DNA of 64,000 bases from Streptomyces sp. CC208A. Lineage in GTDB: Bacteria > Actinomycetota > Actinomycetes > Streptomycetales > Streptomycetaceae. The translations under genes were made by a program, and so were the position numbers. A model generated the notes under the pieces. That model saw nothing but the letters and a program-made list of their open reading frames with translations, did no database searches and was not told the DNA's origin. The stretch lies in assembly GCF_030010625.1 (NCBI RefSeq), contig NZ_JASCXN010000003.1:1-64000 (forward strand), written 5' to 3'. Positions 1 to 8,881 of this stretch are shown one piece after another; position 1 is the first letter of the stretch, and each line of letters starts with the position of its first letter.

Positions 1-564
1 ATCGCCATGGGTCTTCTCCTGCGCGCCACCTGCGACGAGGGAGAGGACGTCTCCCCGGGGTCACGGGTCTCCCATCTCGCCCACCCCTTCTCGGCCGGTG
101 TCGCCGTCCCCCTCTTCGCCCTCTTCGCCGCCGGCGTCAGCGTCTCCGGCGAGTCCCTCGGTCAGGTCTTCACCACCCCGGAACCGCTCGGTGTCCTCGC
201 GGGGCTGGTGGTCGGCAAGGTCCTCGGCATCTTCCTCGGCACCTATTTCGCCGCCCGCTTCACCCGGGCCCGGCTCAACCCGGACCTCGCCTGGGCCGAC
301 GTCCTCGGACTCGCCGCCCTGGCCGGCATCGGCTTCACCGTGGCCCTCCTCATCGGCGAACTGGCCTTCCCCGACCCGGCTCAGGCCGAGCACGTGAAGG
401 CGGCCGTCTTCCTCGGATCCCTGACCGCGGCCGCCCTCGCAGCCGTTCTCCTGCGCTGGCGCAATCGTGTCTACAAACGCTTGTACGAGGCGGAGGAGCG
501 CGACGCGAACGCCGACGGCGTCCCCGACGACGAGGCCGACGGCCCGGCGGACGGCGTCCGCTGA
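1..564 (+). CDS. nhaA: Na+/H+ antiporter NhaA, C-terminal part (cut by window edge)
   Basis: The reading frame is open from the first base, so the start lies outside the window. About 187 C-terminal residues are visible. They contain four hydrophobic segments, the HPFSAGVAVPLFALFAAGV stretch and the GLAALAGIGFTVALLIGELAF stretch that are typical of the last helices of NhaA. The charged tail (EERDANADGVPDDEADG) is a common actinobacterial extension. The protein exchanges Na+ for H+ across the cytoplasmic membrane for pH and sodium homeostasis. A universal stress protein follows on the same strand after about 150 bases. The family assignment is firm; the N-terminal half cannot be judged. Confidence 0.87.
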   Translation: MAMGLLLRATCDEGEDVSPGSRVSHLAHPFSAGVAVPLFALFAAGVSVSGESLGQVFTTPEPLGVLAGLVVGKVLGIFLGTYFAARFTRARLNPDLAWADVLGLAALAGIGFTVALLIGELAFPDPAQAEHVKAAVFLGSLTAAALAAVLLRWRNRVYKRLYEAEERDANADGVPDDEADGPADGVR

Positions 565-718
565 CCAGGCGGGGCGAGGCGGGCGAGGTCGAGCAGTGCC
601 GAGCCCACGAGCGGCGCCTGCCCCTCCGGTCCCGCCCGGTGCTCCGTCGGCCGGGTGGCGGCACGATCGGACGGGGACCAAGCTGGGAGGACAGGAGCAC
701 CCGGAGCGGGGAGGCGTC

Positions 719-1594
719 GTGGCCGGTCCGATCGTCGTCGGAGCGGACGGGTCGTCTTCGAGTCTCGCCGCGGTGGAGGAGGCGGCCAGGGAAGCCCGGC
801 GGCGCGGGGCGGGACTTCGGATCGTCCACGCGTTCGTCTGGCCCGCCATGCACCCGCCGTCGCTGCTGGGGCTGGAGGGAGGGTTCCGCGAAAGGGTCGA
901 GCAGCTGGTGGCCGAGGCGGCGGTACGAGCCGGGGAGACGGCACCGGGAGTGGAGGTCACCTCCGCCGTGGTGACCGGCCAGCCGCTGACTGTGCTGGAG
1001 AAGGAGTCGCGAGGTGCGGACCTCGTGGTCGTCGGGACGCATGGCACGGGCGGCTTCGCCGGACTGCTGGTGGGTTCCACCGGGGTGCACCTCGCGGCGC
1101 ACGGAAGCTGCCCGGTGCTGGTCGTACGGGAAGGAGGCGCCGCGTCCGGGCCGGTCCTGCTCGGTGTCGACGGCTCGCCCGAGGGCGAGCGGGCGGTGGA
1201 CTTCGCCTTCGCCGAGGCGGCCCTGCGCGAGGCGCCTCTCGTGGCGCTGCACGCCTGGACCACGTGGAACGCGCCGCTGCCCCCGCCACAGGACGAATCG
1301 GAGCCGTACGCCAACCCTCCGGGCGCGCTGGCCGCGGGGGAGGAGCGGCTCGTGGCCGAGGCGCTGGCCGGTCACCGGGATCGGTATCCGGGCGTGACGG
1401 TCGAACCCCGGGTGGTGCGCGGCCGCACCCGGGAGGCGCTGATCGAGGCGAGCCGGTCCGCCCAGCTGCTGGTGGTGGGTGCGCGGGGACGGGGCGGTTT
1501 CACGGGACTGCTGCTGGGCTCGGTCAGCCAGGCCCTGCTGCATCACGCGCACTGCCCGGTGGCGGTGGCACGGGGGTCGGACGCGGGACACTGA
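719..1594 (+). CDS. Universal stress protein, tandem Usp domains
   Basis: A 291-residue protein with two Usp folds. The first begins PIVVGADGSSSSLAAVEEA and ends near VVVGTHGTGGFAGLLVGS. The second begins PVLLGVDGSPEGERAVDFA and ends at VVGARGRGGFTGLLLGSVSQ. Both have the G-2x-G-9x-G-S/T ATP-binding signature, so ATP binding is expected. The GTG start at 719 was chosen because GGGGAGG precedes it and the Usp fold begins at once; the open frame upstream has no similarity. Duplicated Usp proteins of this size are typical of actinobacterial hypoxia/dormancy regulons, and a second one lies at 46084-46956. The exact role is not known. Confidence 0.88.
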   Translation: MAGPIVVGADGSSSSLAAVEEAAREARRRGAGLRIVHAFVWPAMHPPSLLGLEGGFRERVEQLVAEAAVRAGETAPGVEVTSAVVTGQPLTVLEKESRGADLVVVGTHGTGGFAGLLVGSTGVHLAAHGSCPVLVVREGGAASGPVLLGVDGSPEGERAVDFAFAEAALREAPLVALHAWTTWNAPLPPPQDESEPYANPPGALAAGEERLVAEALAGHRDRYPGVTVEPRVVRGRTREALIEASRSAQLLVVGARGRGGFTGLLLGSVSQALLHHAHCPVAVARGSDAGH

Positions 1595-1617
1595 CGGCCC
1601 GGCCCGGGCACGACGGC

Positions 1618-2640
1618 TCAGCCGTCGTCCGGTGGGCGGTCCGGCTTCCGGTCGTGTGACGGGCCGGAGTCGTCGCTTCCTCCGGCTCCTGAGCCGCGGG
1701 TGTCGTCCGGGGCACCGGGCCGGAGCAGGCTGAGGAGGACCGACGCGGCGAGGACGACGACGATGACGGCGAGGCTCACGTGGACGGGGATCTCGGGGAT
1801 CGCGGGTGTGATCATTTCATGGGACGCCTGGAGGAGGAGCTTGACGCCGATGAAGAAGAGGATGATCGCCAGACCGGTGTCGAGGTGGCGGAACCGGTTC
1901 AGGAGGCCGGCCAGCAGGAAGTACAGCGCCCGCAGGCCGAGGATGGCGAACGCGTTGCTGGTGTAGACGATGAAGAGGTCGTCGCTGACGGCGAGGACGG
2001 CCGGGACGCTGTCCACGGCGAAGACGAGGTCGGCCGCCTCGATCGCCGTGATCACGACCAGCAGCGGGGTGGCCATGCGCCGGCCGTGCTCCCTCACGAA
2101 GAACCTCGTCCCCGCGTACGCGTCGTGGACCGGCACGATCTTCCTGAGGGCGCGTACGGCGAGACTCCTGTCCGGGTCGAAGGACTTCTTCTCCTGGAGC
2201 AGCTTGTAGGCGCTGTAGAACAGGACCGCGGCGAAGACGAAGAGGACCGCCGTGAAGCGGCTGACCACGGCGATCCCCAGGAAGAGGAAGACGCCTCGGA
2301 AGACCAGGGCGCCGACGACGCCGAGGAACAGCACGCGGTGCTGATAGGCGCGGGGGACCTGGAAGTAGCCGAAGATCACGGCGAAGACGAAGAGGTTGTC
2401 GACCGCCAGGCCCTTCTCCAGCAGCCACGCGGTCGTGTACTCGGTCCCCGCCGCCGTGCCGAGGACGAGGAAGACCGCACAGCCGAAACCCAGGGCCAGA
2501 CCGATCCACAGTCCGCTCCAGGCCGCGGCCTCCTTGAAGCCGAGGACGTGCTCACCGCGGTGGGCCAGCAGGTCGACGGTGAGCGACACCGCCACCGTGA
2601 CCGCGAACGCCGCCCAGAGCCAGAAGGGGACCTCCAGCAT
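1618..2640 (-). CDS. TerC family integral membrane protein
   Basis: A 340-residue protein with about nine hydrophobic helices and the TerC hallmarks: the N-terminal WAAFAVTVAVSLTVDLLAH, then EKGLAVDNLFVFAVIFGYF and later ITAIEAADLVFAVDSVPA. The two acidic membrane motifs (DNLF and EAADLVFAVDS) are the metal-binding signature. TerC/Alx proteins are linked to tellurite resistance and, in better-studied cases, to manganese export and metal loading of exported proteins. The polar tail from about residue 310 is low-complexity. The gene lies 44 bases downstream of a small membrane protein gene on the same strand and may share its transcript. I see no yybP-ykoY-like riboswitch in front of it. Confidence 0.88.
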   Translation of the reverse strand: MLEVPFWLWAAFAVTVAVSLTVDLLAHRGEHVLGFKEAAAWSGLWIGLALGFGCAVFLVLGTAAGTEYTTAWLLEKGLAVDNLFVFAVIFGYFQVPRAYQHRVLFLGVVGALVFRGVFLFLGIAVVSRFTAVLFVFAAVLFYSAYKLLQEKKSFDPDRSLAVRALRKIVPVHDAYAGTRFFVREHGRRMATPLLVVITAIEAADLVFAVDSVPAVLAVSDDLFIVYTSNAFAILGLRALYFLLAGLLNRFRHLDTGLAIILFFIGVKLLLQASHEMITPAIPEIPVHVSLAVIVVVLAASVLLSLLRPGAPDDTRGSGAGGSDDSGPSHDRKPDRPPDDG

Positions 2641-2684
2641 GCGGTCTCACCCCCGGCGACGGGTGCGAAGGAGCGGCGGCCCGT

Positions 2685-3020
2685 TCACCGTTCGCGCTTC
2701 GGAGGAAGTTCCCTGCGCCGCCTGCGGAGAAGGAACCCCAGATTCACCCCGGCCAGGAGGCACAGGGCGCCGCAGGCCACCGCCAGCACCGTCAGCTCCC
2801 CCGCACCGGGGCTCCCGTCCGGTGGGACGGTGCTCGCCCACACCCCGAGGGCCGCCGACGCCAGGGCGAAGAGCACCAGGGCCGAGAAGGCCAGGACGAT
2901 CCGGAGCCCCAGGGCGCTCTGGGCGGTCACCGGCTCCGTACCGGTCCGCGGGAAGTGGCGTCCCAGCATGCCGGACCGGGAGCGGGGCACGGAATGCCGG
3001 GAAGGGCGGGATCGACTCAT
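2685..3020 (-). CDS. Small two-helix membrane protein (DUF6343-like)
   Basis: A 111-residue protein. A basic N-terminus is followed by the segment RTGTEPVTAQSALGLRIVLA, which I recognise from a family of small Streptomyces membrane proteins of unknown function (DUF6343). Two transmembrane helices follow (about residues 38-62 and 76-98), then an Arg/Lys-rich tail. The ATG at 3020 has an AGGAGG box at good spacing, which fixes the start. TerC lies just downstream, so a two-gene operon is likely. The function is unknown; the family name is from memory. Confidence 0.72.
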   Translation of the reverse strand: MSRSRPSRHSVPRSRSGMLGRHFPRTGTEPVTAQSALGLRIVLAFSALVLFALASAALGVWASTVPPDGSPGAGELTVLAVACGALCLLAGVNLGFLLRRRRRELPPKRER

Positions 3021-3225
3021 CACGGCCTCCTGATCGACACGAGCGGCACGCGGGGAACCCGGCCTGCCGGACCACGTCCGGACGGCGCCGTACGACGGCA
3101 CCGTCCCCGGATACCAGGCGGCTGCCCGACACGACGGCCCGCTAACGGACAGGACGCCCCGGAACAGGCGGACAGACGGACAGGCCGCATGCTTCCGGGC
3201 CTCGTGAAGATCCGCAGGGCAGAGG

Positions 3226-4295
3226 GTGGAGGTGACCGCCGTGAAGCCGACGGTCTCCCTCGGGAGGCCGTCGGGCCTACGGGTCGTGGTGCACTGGAGC
3301 GCCCCGCTCATCGCCGCGGTGATCGGCGCGGCCTCGCGGGCCGACTGCCCGTCGCCCACCCCGAACAGCCGGGCCGGCAGTACGGCCTCACGGCCGTCGC
3401 CGCCGCGGCGGTCCTCCCGCTGTGCCTGCCGGCCCACGAGCTCAGCCACGCCGTCGTCGCCCGGCGCAACGGCGTCGAGGTTGAAGGACGTCACCCTGTG
3501 GCTCCTGGGCGGCATGGCACGGCTGAGGGGCGAGGCCCCTCTCCCGGAGCGGAGGCGCGCATCGCCGGCGCGGGACCGCTGGTCAGCCTGCTGCCGGCGG
3601 TGCTGCTCGGCCTGCTCGCCGTCTTCAACGCCCTCCCCGCGGCCCCGCCCGACGGCGGGCGGCCGCTCAGAGCGGCAATGCGGCGCCGGACCGGCGACCG
3701 GCTGAGGGCCACCGCCGTGGCGACGGCCGTCGGCCGGACGCTCGGCTGGGTACGGGTCGCCCTCGGCCTCTACCTGGCGACCCGCGGGGTGGCGCTCAGC
3801 GGCCTGTGGCCCGTCGTGATCGGCTGGTTCCTCGTCGCCGTGGCGACCGCGGAAGGGGGACAGGCGCAGCCGGCGGAACCGCTGACCGGGGTCACCGTCG
3901 GAGACGTCATGGGACGATCCCCGCTCACCGTGCCCGCCGCACTCGCCGTCGGCGCCGTCCTCGCGTCCCCCGGGTTCCGCTTCCGGCACGCCGCCTTCCC
4001 CGTCGTCGACGCCGACGGCCACCCCGTGGGCCTGGTGAGCGTGAACGCCGCCGCGCGCGTACCGGCCGACCGGCGTGACACCCCCGTGGCCTCGGTGATG
4101 GTCCCGATCGAGGAGATCCCCACGCCGAACCCCCACGATCCGCTGGTGGACGTGGTGCGCGACCTGGAGGAGAGCCCCGCCCGCCGCGCCGTCGTCGTGG
4201 CGGACGGCACGGCCGTCGGCGTGGTCACCAGCTCCGGCATCAGCAGGGTGACTTCCTGGCTCGCCTCCTCCGCATGGCGAGAACGGGACTCCTGA
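3226..4295 (+). pseudogene. Decayed site-2-type M50 metalloprotease with CBS domains
   Basis: Read in one frame the product is broken, but frame 1 and frame 3 together spell an actinobacterial M50 protease with C-terminal CBS domains. Frame 1 gives the N-terminus (VSLGRPSGLRVVVHWSAPL). Frame 3 gives helix 2 with the zinc motif HELSH at 3435-3449. Frame 1 resumes with DVTLWLLGGMARLRGEAP, and frame 3 continues with ARIAGAGPLVSLLPAV to the CBS part at about 3885-4295. The shifts are near 3330, at an extra G near 3486 and at a missing C in the C-run at 3536-3539. The membrane segment that normally precedes the NALPAAPxDGG motif also looks deleted. A disruption by true decay is more likely than sequencing error because a deletion accompanies the shifts. 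Confidence 0.78.
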
Positions 4296-4505
4296 GCCGC
4301 GACAGGACCCCGGACCGGTCGACGTGCCGCCCCGGCGGACACAGCTGCCGGCCGCGCCGACCGCCGCGCGGCGGGAGCGGAGGACGAGGCCGTGAACGAC
4401 TCCGGGACCCGAGGCACTCCACCAGGAACCCCACGTCGTTCCGGTCCGGCGCGTCCGGGTGACCGCCGCGTACGCCCGGGTCCCGCCCGGCCGACGCGGC
4501 GAGGG

Positions 4506-5351
4506 TCATCCGCCCCGGGGCCGTGATGCCCACCGCTCACGCGTGAGTCTGCCGACGAAGGCGCCTCCGTAGAGGACGAAGCCCACCCCGACGAGCCACG
4601 ACAGGATGATCACTACGGCTCCGATGGGGCCGTACACCGTCATCTGGGAGATGATCAGGGGCGAGAAGACCAGCCACGCGAAGAGCCGCAGACCCACCAG
4701 ACCGAGCGTGGTGGCGATCGCCCCGGAGAGAAGGGCCCGCCCTCCCGGCCGACCGCCCAGGAGCACCGCTTGCGACGCCCAGACGAACGCGAGGACGACG
4801 ATCAGGACGGCCACCACCCCCAAGGGGCCGGGGAGGAGGCCGGTGCGGCTGAGGGGGGTGGCGCCGAGCAGCAGGAGACAGCCGATCAGGAGGACGAGCC
4901 ACAGCACGTGGCGGATCAGCTCCCGCAGGGCGGCCCGGACGCCGTCGACGTGCGGCCCGGGCGTCCCCCACACCGCCTCGTACGTCTGCCGAACGTGAGC
5001 GGCGAACGCCAGGCCGAAGACGCAGAGGGCGGCCAGACCGAAGCCCGTGACCTCCCGCAGGATGCGACGGGGACGGGCGAACAGCGCCAGGATCTCCCGC
5101 TCCGCCGGCTCCGACGCGCTCATGGCCCTGGCGAGCCAGCGGCCGAGTCCGGCCGCCCGCCCGGGGTCGGCCGCGGCGACGACCATCATGAGCGGAACGA
5201 AGGAGAGGAACCCCAGGGCGGCGAAGAGCAGGGAGCGGTTCATCAGATCCAGCCCGTCGGCCTTCTCCGCCACGAACGACAGGAGTTCCCGCAGCCGCCG
5301 TCCACGACGACGACTCGACCGCCCTGCTTCTCGTTCCGCTCCGGGGCACAT
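4506..5351 (-). CDS. YihY/BrkB (UPF0761) family membrane protein
   Basis: A 281-residue protein with six hydrophobic helices spaced as in the YihY/virulence-factor BrkB family. Family-like stretches are the N-terminal LDLMNRSLLFAALGFLSFVP and the C-terminal YGPIGAVVIILSWLVGVGFV, followed by the GGAFVGRLTRER end. It is a cytoplasmic-membrane protein of unknown function; the old annotation as ribonuclease BN is wrong for this family. The ATG at 5351 follows a GAGGAG-like box. It stands alone, with about 600 bases of apparently non-coding DNA upstream. Confidence 0.85.
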   Translation of the reverse strand: MCPGAEREAGRSSRRRGRRLRELLSFVAEKADGLDLMNRSLLFAALGFLSFVPLMMVVAAADPGRAAGLGRWLARAMSASEPAEREILALFARPRRILREVTGFGLAALCVFGLAFAAHVRQTYEAVWGTPGPHVDGVRAALRELIRHVLWLVLLIGCLLLLGATPLSRTGLLPGPLGVVAVLIVVLAFVWASQAVLLGGRPGGRALLSGAIATTLGLVGLRLFAWLVFSPLIISQMTVYGPIGAVVIILSWLVGVGFVLYGGAFVGRLTRERWASRPRGG

Positions 5352-5964
5352 GGCACTCCTCTACCACGACGGAGACGCGCGGCCGGCGCATCGCCACCCG
5401 CTTCCGGAACACAGTCCGTACGTCCGGGTACGGCGGTCACCGGGGGAACCGGTGCGTTCCACGCGTGTCGTCCCCGCAGGCGCTGGAGGACGCGATCGGA
5501 GACCTTGGCACCGGTCATGAGCTGCCGCCTCTCTCGCTCCCCGCCCCGCACACGTGGCCCCTTCGGTGGCGCCTACTCCTGTGGGACGGTGTACGCGACG
5601 GGACACGCCCCCGTGCCGGCGCGGGGCGGCGCAAGCGGCTTGGCACCCGGAGTGGCCTTCACCACGACTGGCCCATCCCGCTGGAGTGCAAAGAGGCCCC
5701 CGGGGCATCGGCTTCGCGCTCCTCGGCCCTCTGACCAGGAGGCGGCACCGGGGAGCGGTGACGAGCCCCCGGTGAGCGGCTCTCCCCGGGACGGAGTACG
5801 GCGGCGGCGGAGCACGACGGCAGTGCTGGGCACCAGACGCGCCCGACTGCCCCCCGCAGGCGCCCGGAGTGGGAGAGAGCCGGCCGGATGAGCGGGATGA
5901 CCGTGGCAGCGCGGAAACGAGGTCTCCGCGTACGACGGGAGCCGATCGCCTGTGTGGTGAGCCG
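5352..5964. other. 613-base stretch without a convincing gene
   Basis: No frame on either strand has a recognisable product. Reading leftward from 5518 on the minus strand, a short frame begins MTGAKVSDRVLQRLR, which resembles the first residues of thiamine-pyrophosphate enzymes, but the similarity ends after about 15 residues, so at most this is a gene stub. The rest may hold the promoters of the flanking minus-strand gene. Confidence 0.45.
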
Positions 5965-6507
5965 TCATCGGGCGGGGAGCCTGAGGACGCCGTCGCCGTA
6001 ATCGACGGTGACCGAACCGAAGTCGCTGAGCACGTCCGACCCGAGCAGACCCTGAATCATGCCGGGGCTTCCGGGAACGTCGAGGTCGATGACGGTCACG
6101 AGGCCCGGGTCGAGACGCACATCGCCGAGACGCCACTGCTCGACCCGGGCGACCGGGACCCGACCCGTGCCCAGGATGCCGCTCACCGCGGATTTCTCAC
6201 CGGTGCGTTCCAGGCCGGCCCGGTCGGCGACGTCATCGTCGACCACGCTGACGGAGGCGCCGGTGTCCAAGGCGAACATGAAGGGCCCCTCACCTTCGAC
6301 GTGCACCGGGACGAACGCCAGCGTCCGGTCACCTTGGTGCACCACACGCAAGGGCACCTCGCGCACGGCTCCGGGGGAGGGCCTCGACGTGTCCGGGCCT
6401 CCGGGGTCTCCGTGGATCACGCACCCGGCGAGCAGCGCGGCCGTCGACACCGCCAGAGCGCTCGCCCGGCAGCGCCTCGGGTTGCGCGTTCGGCTGCCAC
6501 CACCCAT
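5965..6507 (-). CDS. Retropepsin-like aspartic protease, lipoprotein
   Basis: A 180-residue protein with a basic N-terminus, a hydrophobic stretch and a lipobox (LLAGC, Cys at about residue 29), so it is predicted to be a lipid-anchored exported protein. The catalytic motif FALDTGASVSVV (Asp about residue 81) and the later ILGTG and GLLGSDVLSDFGSVTVDY segments mark a single-domain retropepsin-like fold, which works as a dimer in characterised relatives. The ATG at 6507 was chosen because it sits directly before the signal sequence; an upstream in-frame start at 6585 would add an unlikely Arg-rich leader. The substrate is unknown. It has no obvious operon partner. Confidence 0.8.
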   Translation of the reverse strand: MGGGSRTRNPRRCRASALAVSTAALLAGCVIHGDPGGPDTSRPSPGAVREVPLRVVHQGDRTLAFVPVHVEGEGPFMFALDTGASVSVVDDDVADRAGLERTGEKSAVSGILGTGRVPVARVEQWRLGDVRLDPGLVTVIDLDVPGSPGMIQGLLGSDVLSDFGSVTVDYGDGVLRLPAR

Positions 6508-6861
6508 GGTGCGCCGCTGCCCTGCCCGACAGCGGGCAAACCCGATGCGAAACCGGGTCCGTGCCACCGTGGCGGAGGACCGCACGCCACGTCGCGCCCA
6601 TGCGGCGTACGGACGCCGACGGGGCGCCCTGACAGCGAGGGCTCTCCTCGCGGCCGGTCACCGTCGCCTGGATGAGTGGGGGAATGATCCGCCGCTCCGT
6701 CATCCGGCATCCGGCGTCCGGTGGAACAAGCATGCAGCCGATGAACGGCTACGCAAGGTTGTCACCGGGGCCGACGCTGCCTGATAAGCACGGGGCGTCC
6801 GTGCGACGCGCCCCGTCGAGATCGACTCACGCCCCTCTTCGGCAGGAGGCCGGGCCGCGGT
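6508..6861. other. 354-base stretch without a gene
   Basis: No reading frame here has family similarity or codon bias that I would defend. It lies downstream of the methyltransferase at 6862-7662 and upstream of the lipoprotein gene, both on the minus strand, so it should carry the terminator of the one and the promoter of the other. I cannot point to a clear motif. Confidence 0.4.
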
Positions 6862-7662
6862 TCAGGCCGCAGCGAGGAAGACATGCGCCGTCATGGGGGC
6901 GGTGACCGGCCCCGGGCCCAGCCGGGCCGTCATCTCCTCGATGACGGTCGCGCGGACGGCCGGTCCGCCGCCGCGCTCCTCGACGGCCGCGCGCACCGGG
7001 GTTCCGGTGAGGTACCCGGCGGCAAGGTCGGCGGTCGACGCGGCCCGGCCCTGAAGCGTCAGCTCCTGCCCGTCCTCGACGGCGAACCCGGCGGCCGTCA
7101 GATCAGCGGCCACGACAGCGGGGTCGGCGTAGCCGTGCGGAACCGTCCGGAAGAACTGCGGCGGGTCGACCGGAAAGGCTCGCTCCAGGCCGGCCTGGAG
7201 CGCGTCCTCGAAGGTGTGCGCCCCGAGCGGGCCCCAGGTGTTGAACAGGAACCGGCCGCCCGGCGCGAGGACCCGGCGGACCTCTGTGAAGGCTCCGATG
7301 CGGTCGGGAAAGAACATCACGCCGAACTGGCAGGCCACCAGGTCGAAGCCTTCGTCCGGGAACGGCAGCCGCTGCGCGTCGGCCTGCCGCCATACTGCGC
7401 CGGGGGACCGGGCCGACCCGAAAGCGACCATGGCCTCGTTCAGGTCGGTGGCCGTCACCTCGGCCGACGGGGCCGCCGCGAGCAGTTCCGAGGTCAGCAC
7501 TCCGGTCCCCGCGGCCAGTTCGAGGATTCGCCGAGGACGGAGTGCCGCCGCCCGGGCGGCCAGGTCCCCGGCGAAGGGCCGGAAGACCACCGGCACGAGG
7601 TGCTGCTCGTAGGCCGCCGGCATGGACTCGGACCACCGTCGGTCGGCATGGATTCCTGTCAC
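6862..7662 (-). CDS. Class I SAM-dependent methyltransferase
   Basis: A 266-residue protein with the Rossmann-like methyltransferase core: motif I ILELAAGTGVLTSELL, the acidic loop VTATDLNEAMV, motif IV FDLVACQFGVMFFPD and motif VI RVLAPGGRFLFNTWG. The N-terminus (HADRRWSESMPAAYEQHLVP) matches a group of actinobacterial Methyltransf_11 proteins of unknown substrate. The start is GTG at 7662; a Met 13 codons further in is the alternative. The C-terminal 90 residues are a lid-like region without motifs I know. It stands alone between two poorly coding stretches. Confidence 0.85.
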   Translation of the reverse strand: MTGIHADRRWSESMPAAYEQHLVPVVFRPFAGDLAARAAALRPRRILELAAGTGVLTSELLAAAPSAEVTATDLNEAMVAFGSARSPGAVWRQADAQRLPFPDEGFDLVACQFGVMFFPDRIGAFTEVRRVLAPGGRFLFNTWGPLGAHTFEDALQAGLERAFPVDPPQFFRTVPHGYADPAVVAADLTAAGFAVEDGQELTLQGRAASTADLAAGYLTGTPVRAAVEERGGGPAVRATVIEEMTARLGPGPVTAPMTAHVFLAAA

Positions 7663-8240
7663 CCTCGTGACGGTAGCGTCGCGTCAGGGAACCCCTGCCC
7701 ACGCCGCGCCGTGACCTGGAGCCTGCCCCGCCTGACAGCGTGGAGGGCAGGTGTTCTCCGGCGCGGCACCGAGCAGGCGTCTGCGCACGGTCCGGAAGGG
7801 CCCGAGCTCCTCTGGAGGATCGCGCCGAGGCGAGCAGGTGCGGTACTTCCCTGCGGTTGCCTCCAGGGCTCGGCGATGGTCGGCTCACCGTCGTCCACGG
7901 ACCGGATCGGGCGGCATCGACGGCTCGATCCGGCCCCACATCGCATCAGTGATCACCCAACGGGCAGGCTGTCGGGAAGACAGGGCCGCACCAGCCGACC
8001 GGCCCGCCGAGGACCCCGCCGTACCCGTGCGTCTCCGCCTGCCCGCCCGGGGGCTCGTGCGTGTCCGCGCCGTCCCCCCCCCCGCCGAAGCGCGGGATTC
8101 CGGAGCAGCGGCCCGGGATGGCAAGCGCCGGGAGGCGTACGCCAAGGACCGGGCGGAGTGGATGCCGCCGCCCGAGGCGCACCGCGCCGGTGCGTGTATG
8201 GGGGAGCGGCCGGGGAGCGAGGCGGCGCCCCCGGCGTACG
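7663..8240. other. Poorly coding stretch upstream of a lanthionine-synthetase relic
   Basis: One plus-strand frame is open through this stretch and runs into the relic that follows, but its product is Arg/Pro/Ala-rich and shows no kinase or cyclase motif. If the relic was once full length, its N-terminal lyase and kinase domains should lie here, and they are gone. I see no other gene. Confidence 0.4.
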
Positions 8241-8774
8241 AACCGCCCGCGGCGGCCGAACTCGACGAGAGGCCCGAGGAGTCCCTCAGCCGGCTCCGTA
8301 CCGGAATCGCCGCGGGCCTCCCGGCCATGGCCGGGCCGGACGGCCAGGACTGGGTCTTCCCGCCCTCCCCCCGCGGCTACAGCGTCAACACCCCACTGCC
8401 TGGAGCACGGCACCGCCGGCGTCCCGCACGCCCTGGTGCGCTCCGGGACGGACGTCCCCGCCGAGCTCGTCGCCCGGTTCCGCGACGACGCGCCGGCGAA
8501 CGCCGGATCCCTCGCCCCCGGCCTCCAGAGCGGCACCGCGGGAATCGCCTGGGTCCTGGCCGAACACGCCCGGTACGCCGGTGATCCCGAGGAACAGCGG
8601 ACGGCCGTACGCATCGCCACCGGGCTCGCCAAGTACACGATCCGGCACCCCACCGGCCTGAGCGTCCTCGGTGGCGGCGAGGAACGCTTCCACGCCGACC
8701 TCGGCGGCGGCAGCGCCGGGGTGCTGCTCGGCCTCGCCCGGGTGCTCGACGGCCCCGGCACACCCCCGGCGTGA
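8241..8774 (+). pseudogene. Relic of a class III/IV lanthionine synthetase-like gene, LanC-like domain end
   Basis: Two frames together resemble the cyclase-like domain of LanKC proteins. The first frame ends with DWVFPPSPRGYSVNT; the other continues with CLEHGTAGVPHALVRSG, then PGLQSGTAGIAWVLAEHARY and FHADLGGGSAGVLLGLARVL. The switch falls in the CCCC run at 8391-8394; removing one C joins the frames into a natural-looking SVNTHCLEHGTAG. The kinase part is missing, and the piece between IATGLAKYT and the final GGGSAGVLL motif is far shorter than in intact proteins. It is therefore a truncated, frameshifted and internally deleted remnant. No precursor peptide is visible nearby. Family placement is from remembered motif patterns. 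Confidence 0.62.
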
Positions 8775-8881
8775 CCGCGCTGGCGACGAACCGGCCCCGG
8801 GCCTATCGTGAGACGACTTCACCGTGCGGCACCTCCGCACCGCGGGGTGGCCCCGAGGCTTCGGCAGAGGAGACGGTCGCC

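Noticed and set aside
2641..2684. Manganese riboswitch (yybP-ykoY) in front of TerC
   Set aside because: The gap is only 44 bases and shows no conserved loop; TerC is probably read from the upstream gene's promoter.
1780..3033. Long plus-strand frame opposite TerC, rich in Asp/Glu
   Set aside because: It is the mirror of the TerC coding frame; composition only, no start signal or family.
5243..5551. Minus-strand frame starting MTGAKVSDRVLQRLR, like a thiamine-pyrophosphate enzyme N-terminus
   Set aside because: Similarity is limited to about 15 residues and the rest is out of character; at best a stub, too weak to list as a gene.
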